In this document: positions 10,040 through 64,000 of the stretch, piece after piece
How the letters are laid out: every line of letters begins with the position of its first letter
Numbering within the stretch: position 1 is the first letter of the stretch
Assembly: GCA_934045075.1 (NCBI GenBank)
Contig: OW203721.1
Location: 24,252,181 to 24,316,180, forward strand
Direction of reading: 5' to 3'
Source of the DNA: Yponomeuta sedellus
Taxonomy: Eukaryota; Arthropoda; Insecta; Lepidoptera; Yponomeutidae
Length of the DNA: 64,000 nucleotides
Made by a program: the position numbers and the translations under genes
Notes under the pieces: model-generated
Databases searched by the model: none
The model's input: the letters and a program-made list of their open reading frames with translations, nothing else
What the model was told of the DNA's origin: nothing

Positions 10040-11934
10040 TATTATTACTATTATTTATTGTTTTTAACTGACTTCAAAAAAGTAGAAGGCTATCAATTCA
10101 ACGCGTATAGTATTTTTTTTTTAAGTAGGACATGTTACACTTCTTGACCCCAGTCACGCGGTCACGCCTGCTGGTAAGCGAAGACGGGGTGTACGGTCTT
10201 ACGTGCTTACTTGTTAAATGCCGGTTAACTCTACTTTTAAAGACCCAGGTTATATGTCTCCGGAAAGAAAGACAATGGCAGCGTCCCATTGGTCCCATTT
10301 TCATTTGGTGAAATTCTGATCAAGACTTTCAGAGATGGAGAACGGAACTCTTCAGTAGACAGCAGCAAATGATGTCTAATGAACCCCATCCATTTGTAGT
10401 ATGCATATAAGTCATAAAATATAGTGTAAAATTTGTCCCAGTTTGTAATCGACTTCTTTACACTAAGGCACTGAAAATGAAGAAATTATTTAAACGAGTA
10501 TGGCCTATAAATTTTAAATTCGTATATATCTAGGTATTTTACAAAAAAACAAAACTGGGTTTTTATTTTTATTTAATTTTTATTCCTGTATTTATACAAT
10601 ACCAAAGATAAACAACATTTGTGATAATATTGTGATTATGACCGAAAATATTAACTTGTTTTTGTAAGTTATCAATTTACTCTACAAGAATAGCAATAAA
10701 TTGTATTTCGGATTGCGGGCGCAGGGCCCAATAATAAATCCCAGTTGAAAAACTTTTAAGTTATGTTGGAATCTTTCAAATAAAGGAATATCACCGTTCA
10801 GGTTACTTGTAGCAAAGGCAGAAAAAAACAAGTAGGTATGTGGCTTTTTTATGCAATATTTAATACTGAATAGCTCTGAAAAAGAGACATAACTTAGATT
10901 TTTTTATTACTGATGTGAAGTGAAAAAAATTAAAAGAAATTAATATTTCCTGTAGTATTTAACGTAAGAAACTGAATTAAGTATATTGTCTTTGTGTACT
11001 AAATGTGTATTATTTATTTAAATTAAAAATATGTTTTCTGTTTTTAATTCAGAACGGTGAAAACGCTATCCGCCATATTGAAAGCTTCTTTGGTTTGTAA
11101 ACAAACATCTCTGTCAGCCAGAGCCAGTGGACATTGATTATTATAGGACTTACATCAAAGTTATCTCGGTTTAAGATAGAGTAAGTAGGTTTTCCCACTT
11201 CACCTCAGCAGTTCCTAGCGCTGCATGCCGCTTACAACCGGCCAGTACCGGCAGAGTATTAGGGCTGAAGTTTTTTCCGAACTTTCAGCACATACTGAGT
11301 CGGAGCCCATTTACATTTGCCACATCTACATGACGTGGTCACTCTCAGTCCATTACATTATCTAGGTGCATTGCCGTACTGTGTATGGCTAATTTTCTGT
11401 GTGTTTCGCTTTTCAGGTATGCTACTGTTTTTTTTTTATGTTTTTATGCCACACCTGGCAACAAATTGGCTTTTTCCGCACGCTGCGCGTACGGAAAAAG
11501 CCGCTTTCTGGCCAAGTGTAGACATAAAAAGATGTACACAACACGGGAGGTAATAAAGAAAGCTCTCGATCGCATATTTACGTCCCTCGCTTGCAGCTCG
11601 GGCCGCAAACTTCTGCGATCTCGGCCTTTCTTTGTATTACCACCCTAGTTGTGTAATGTACTATTTTCGTGCTGTGACTTGTAATTAGATGTCTATGGCT
11701 TTACTTTGTATACGCGTGTGTGTCTTACGTGAATAAATGATTTATCTATCTATTTATTGATAACAATTTTACGTCACTATACTAGCAACATAATCGTTTC
11801 TGTTATTTTCACTATTTTAGTTTTATTTTTCTCTTAGTATTTAAAATAGGGTAACGTTTGCACGTTGATTTTTTGGGGATTATTGACTAGAGGAAACATG
11901 ATTTTATATCTTTGATTTATACTCGCTTGTTAAA

Positions 11935-12310
11935 CCACCGATTTCGGGCGACCTTCTTTAACTTCGTCCGTGAGCTTACTGCGCCCGCGATTAAATTCAC
12001 TAAACCAGTGATACACAGTCGTTTTTGATGGAGCTTCACCACCAACAGTCGAAGTTAATTGATTTCCGCACCGTTGTTGCGTTAAACCACGTCGAAAATC
12101 GTAATAAATCATAGCACGAATATTTTCACGAGTGAGTTCAATTTTTTCAGCGATATGACATTTTAAACCCAAAAAAAACTAAACACTAACGTATATAAGA
12201 GAAAAATATTAGCGGCCAGTATTTATAAAAAGACCGAATTTGACCATGGAGGTCAGACATTGCGTTTAAAATTATTGGAATCCCAGATTCCGCATACATA
12301 AGTAGCAGCC
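11935..12310 (-). mobile_element. mariner copy 3, truncated
   Basis: Only the 5' third of the transposon is present (terminal repeat plus the first HTH). It starts abruptly where the right arm of the inverted duplication ends. The coding remnant (about 11930-12172) reads GEAPSKTTVYHWF where both arm copies read GETPSKRTVYHWF. The EAPSKTT form looks closer to typical members of the family, so this copy appears less derived. Confidence 0.85.
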
Positions 12311-13655
12311 TATGTGATAGTAAACTAAATAAACTAAAAAATAAAGTAAAAATGTGTAATATTTGTATAATATTTCCATTCCCATTCCTTCAACATGTAC
12401 TAGGGTACGCGGATAGGAACATAATTTTTCACAAAGTTAAAATAAATGACTATAAAATTAACCATCAATATTTCTGTTACATTTATTGCATTAGAGCTGT
12501 CTTGAAATGAAAACCCGTTGTTTAACAAAAATATTTATATGCTTTAATTTATTGAGTTGAAGATTAACAGACGAAAAGGCCGTACTTTACTAAACTTGTT
12601 CCTACCGTTGAAAAACCACCTAATATTGCAAATGTTTTTGCGTTTCTCCGGTATTTTTATTTATATCTAATACATTTTTATGTGCGATCGGCATAACCCT
12701 ATGCGACAGAATTGGGATTCCAAATGAAAATATAATTTGACATTTAGGCTTGTAACAAGCTAAAAATCATCGACGTAGTGAAAATAAAGCTACCCTTTTT
12801 TCTCATATCGAATCACTGATTTTAACTTTATTTTTGTATTCATAAATAATATGAGAGATTAACTGACTAAAACTTGCCTCATAAATAACACTTTTCATAG
12901 AAACTATTCTCAAGGTCGAAACCTCGAAACACATCCTATAGCCTATAGCCAATTCCCAATAGGCCTTTTTTCAATCTATAAATCGTCTATCATTTGTTTG
13001 TAGTTCTACTCTATCTACGTTTGTAGCGCTTTTTGAAAGCAAAACTAGAATTTAGTTTTTGTAAATATGTTATTGTCGTAAATAATATAAAAGTACTGGC
13101 AACACTACAAAGAGCATATTTTTGTGTTCAAGTTGGCAACACCGGTTGTTTTCGTTTCTTTTTCCAATTAATTTTCCATTCCATCAAGTCTATCATCCAT
13201 GCTCTTGGAGAAATAAATTCTCTTTGGATTTGGTTTCGTGTGCATCGTAATGTGGTTTCGTTTCTATTAGAAACCTGTTCGTTCAATTCCACGCTTTATA
13301 TGCTTAGAAATGCAAAGGTGTGTCCTAGAACTGTTTTAGTGGTCGAGTCGTCTTTGTATTGGAAGTATTCAGTTTTGAAGTGCGTCGGGCGTACGGAAAA
13401 TACCACTGGCCACTGCCACTGTGCTTGTTTCGTGTCGGTCGCTCACTGACATTGCGATAAAACCTGTTTCTGTGCCATCCAGACCAGTCCAGACGCAGAC
13501 GTCTGTGGATGTGGCCGCGAGTTTCGAACTAAACCCCGCGACATTGGCGCGATGTGTTAAATCTTGCTGAGACTTTATTAGTAACTTCGTGTCCAAACCC
13601 CGGCGCCTTAGTTACCACGGTGGACTCTACCGTCACAATTCACCAAAGCTGCACC
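12311..13655. other. Region upstream of Clock (probable promoter / 5' UTR)
   Basis: About 60 bp of mariner flank is followed by AT-rich DNA to about 12990 and then by richer sequence up to the Clock ATG. Short ORFs at 13033-13449 (+) and 13369-13596 (-) have no recognisable similarity and probably lie in promoter or 5' UTR. I could not place a transcription start or a perfect CACGTG E-box here, and an upstream non-coding exon cannot be excluded. Confidence 0.4.
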
Positions 13656-61842
<48,187 letters not shown>

Positions 61843-61862
<20 letters not shown>

Positions 61863-62190
61863 ACGCACGGTCACGAAGGCGCGGTGGACGCGGGGTGAGG
61901 TAGTGATCTGGACTGTCTGTAGTCGAAATCAAGAGGAACGTTTAGATAATAATTTTCTGCCCAATCCGCATATGCCGCAGTGAACGCACGTGCGGTGGAC
62001 GCAAGGTGAGGCTGTGAATTAGACAGTAGATGAAAGCGAAGGGAAAATGTTAATTTTTATTTTCTGCCCAGTCCGCATATGCATAGTCGAAGTCTAGAGG
62101 ATTTTTTTTGTGTCCGGTGCGCAGGGTGAGCCGGTGAGCTAGACTATCAATAGCCGAACTCGATAAGAAATTTTCTGCTCAATCCGCATA
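61843..62190 (+). repeat. Tandem array over the stop codon and 3' UTR, ~3.3 units
   Basis: CCGCATATG starts at 61845, 61965, 62073 and (CCGCATAAT) 62184, spacing 108-120 bp. Units 1 and 2 keep CCGCA(A/G)TGAACGCACG; all three carry a GGTGAG(G/C) site and a following TTTTCTGC(C/T)CA(A/G)T. Confidence 0.88.
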
Positions 62191-62630
62191 ATTGTGCTGC
62201 AGTTGTTGTATGAAAGATCCTCACCTTGGACTCAATCGGCTTATTGGCGACTTGCAGTTTTTTTTAAAGTGTGATATGTTGATACCCGAGATTTGCTGAT
62301 TTTCGACATCTCGTGTGGTACTGAAGGGGAAGGAACAGGCGAGCTCAGGACTTTAGTAGTGTTTAACGCATAATGCTGCAGTTAAAGCTACCGTTAACGT
62401 AAAATGTAAATGGGCCGAATAATTCAGTGTCTATTGATGAATGCATAATATTTTAAGTCGATTCCCGATCAATCGGTCTGACGGAGTTTTAGTCGCCTGA
62501 AGTAAGCTGAGGGGTGAAGTTGGTGTGGTCTTGATAGTACCTGAAATTGGGAAGAAAACAAAATTTACAGTTTGGCTCCTTTACCGCCCAAACCCCATTT
62601 AAGAGCGAATTTCAAGAGCTTAATAGTGAG

Positions 62631-62646
62631 AATAAAGTGAAATAAA
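62631..62646 (+). promoter_or_regulatory. Candidate Clock poly(A) signals
   Basis: AATAAA at 62631-62636 and again at 62641-62646, about 770 nt after the stop, are the first such hexamers downstream. Another lies at about 63866. Confidence 0.5.
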
Positions 62647-62901
62647 TGAATGGATTGTAATCCGAATAATATACGCAGATTTATTTTTTGATATTTCAGG
62701 ATCGAACCATTCATGAGAATGCTATTTATTTAATAGGCTACTTTATACATAAACTAAGATATTAGTTTAAAATATATCTTGCGGACTATTTATCCGTTTC
62801 GTTTCGATTTTTGGCGGAGTTTTTACCGCTGGTCGGAGTTACCGTTACTATGAAACTTGTAACGTTCGGGGTTCATGACCTATCAAATAGAGATGAATGT
62901 A

Positions 62902-63645
62902 CAAGTCTGTTAGCTTTTAGAATATACCTCGGCTACTATCGGATAGAATCGAATATATTCTTGTAATAGAAATATCGGAACTAATATTACACTTAATTTC
63001 ACATAACAAAACAGTGAAGAAAAGTTTTATACAGAGCAGAATAGTAGATTATGCATTAAGGGAATAAAACCATGTATTACGTCATGGGCGGTATATTGAA
63101 CCCTGAGCGGAGCGAAGGACTCCGAGTTAACTCCCGAGCGCAGCGAGGGAGTTAAATTTTAACTCCTGAGCGAAGCGAGGGAGTTATGTAGAGTCCTGAG
63201 TGAAGCCAGGGGTTCATACCGCCCGAGACTAAGACATGTTTTATTCCAGAGGTGAATACTCTACTTTTCACACCATCTGGGAGACAATACAATTTTTCTT
63301 TTTTTTATTGGTGTTTCGCGCGGTCACACGACACAGTAGTTCAGAAAAAAAGAAAAAAGGGGTGAGTTTCGAACAACAATTCGAATTTCGAATTGCAATG
63401 CGGGGCTTCTTCATAGTTTTCATGCGAATTTTGACATTCTAAATTCAAATCACTTTATTCCCTAGGGAAATTCTTCATTATTATTGCCCTCGAGAGACAA
63501 GGCTATGCTTTACGATGATATTTGACGGTACGTAATAAGGCATTGTCGAGCAGGAGGTGTGAAAAGTAGTATTACACTCGTGTGCTTTTGAAAAAACCGA
63601 AGCCTACTCTAGAGCCCGAGGTATATTTTAAAAGCTAGCAGACTG
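62902..63645. mobile_element. MITE (AGTCTGTTAGCTTTTAGAAT family) with nested foldback
   Basis: Left end CAAGTCTGTTAGCTTTTAGA, right end TAAAAGCTAGCAGACTG, TA on both sides (62900-62901, 63646-63647). 744 bp with another inverted-repeat element inside. Confidence 0.72.
63061..63246. mobile_element. GC-rich foldback element nested in the MITE
   Basis: Arms GGAATAAAACCATGT...GGGCGGTAT and its inverse pair over about 40 nt. The core holds CGAGCG(C/A)AGCGAGGGAGTT, itself an inverted motif repeated two to three times. Confidence 0.7.
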
Positions 63646-63647
63646 TA

Positions 63648-64000
63648 AAGTGTTTGAACCAACCCTATCGGATAGGTATACAGTCCAAATATGGGACTAT
63701 CGCCAGTTTCTGGATTGTTATCTCAATTCGTAAGGCAGTTACAGTTTCTTCGTAACGATAAAATGAACTGAGACATTATATGCGATGATTTGTATTGTAA
63801 CTCTCTACGATACAGATCTGGCAATCGAGAAATTTGTAATGATATTAATCATGTAAATGTAAGGAAATAAAAGAATTAATTACTGTAAGGAAATTACTGT
63901 GAGTACATATTTTTTGTATTTGCGGGACGACTCAGTGTCAATATGAAGGTTTATGAAATGTCGTGGACTGAATGTGTGAATGAGTAAAAGATGCGTTTTG
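63648..64000. other. AT-rich 3' flank
   Basis: No gene or strong repeat recognised to the window edge; one AATAAA near 63866. Confidence 0.35.

Larger units (their letters stand above)
8731..11934. repeat. Right arm of the ~6.5-kb inverted duplication
   Basis: Reverse complement of 5436-8635 with scattered differences. One clear arm-specific change is a 4-bp TAAA insertion near 9521 that the left arm lacks. The match ends at CTCGCTTGTTAAA (11934), where a truncated mariner begins abruptly. Confidence 0.9.

Noticed and set aside
5436..11934. Giant piggyBac-like element because TTAA occurs at both outer ends
   Set aside because: TTAA is itself palindromic and part of the mirrored sequence; no piggyBac ends or transposase.
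13033..13596. Two ORFs upstream of Clock as separate genes
   Set aside because: Opposing short frames without similarity; most simply promoter or 5' UTR sequence.

Overview
This window is nuclear DNA of an insect, almost certainly a moth or butterfly. It is AT-rich, full of short interspersed and foldback repeats of kinds common in Lepidoptera, and carries one recognisable host gene. That gene is the circadian transcription factor Clock (bHLH-PAS), on the + strand. I could assemble 13 coding exons with consistent phase, from the ATG at 13656 to the TGA at 61860-61862, giving 655 codons over 48 kb. Its order is bHLH, PAS-A, PAS-B, a variable linker, a coiled-coil segment resembling the mammalian CLOCK exon-19 region, and a short Pro/Gln-rich tail without long polyglutamine. 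The species cannot be told from the sequence alone.

Layout: 1-2934 holds the 5' part of a Copia-type LTR retrotransposon on the - strand (open gag-pol running off the left edge, primer-binding site, LTR). 3288-3902 is a MITE nested in its own copy. 5436-11934 is a very large inverted duplication with arms of about 3.2 kb, each carrying a decayed mariner transposon, followed by a third, truncated mariner. 12371-13655 is the region upstream of Clock. 13656-61862 is Clock, whose introns are packed with 5S-rRNA-derived and tRNA-derived SINEs, LINE 3' ends, a LINE reverse-transcriptase pseudogene, a hAT remnant, palindromic MITEs and long pure microsatellites. 61863-64000 is 3' UTR and downstream sequence with tandem repeats, poly(A) signals and a nested foldback element.

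The most unusual signal is inside Clock. The 3' ends of several coding exons have been tandemly duplicated together with the adjoining splice donor. After exon 7 there are five successive donors about 143 bp apart. After exon 10 there are nine successive GCAAGT-type donors, the first five exactly 139 bp apart. Exon 9 contains a 54-residue internal repeat whose first copy appears to have absorbed a former donor as coding sequence. The last coding segment plus stop codon is repeated about three times into the 3' UTR. Together these suggest that this gene repeatedly gains material by minisatellite-like growth across exon-intron boundaries. The exon-10 intron also appears to use a GC-AG donor. Splicing is inferred from sequence only; transcripts would be needed to confirm it.
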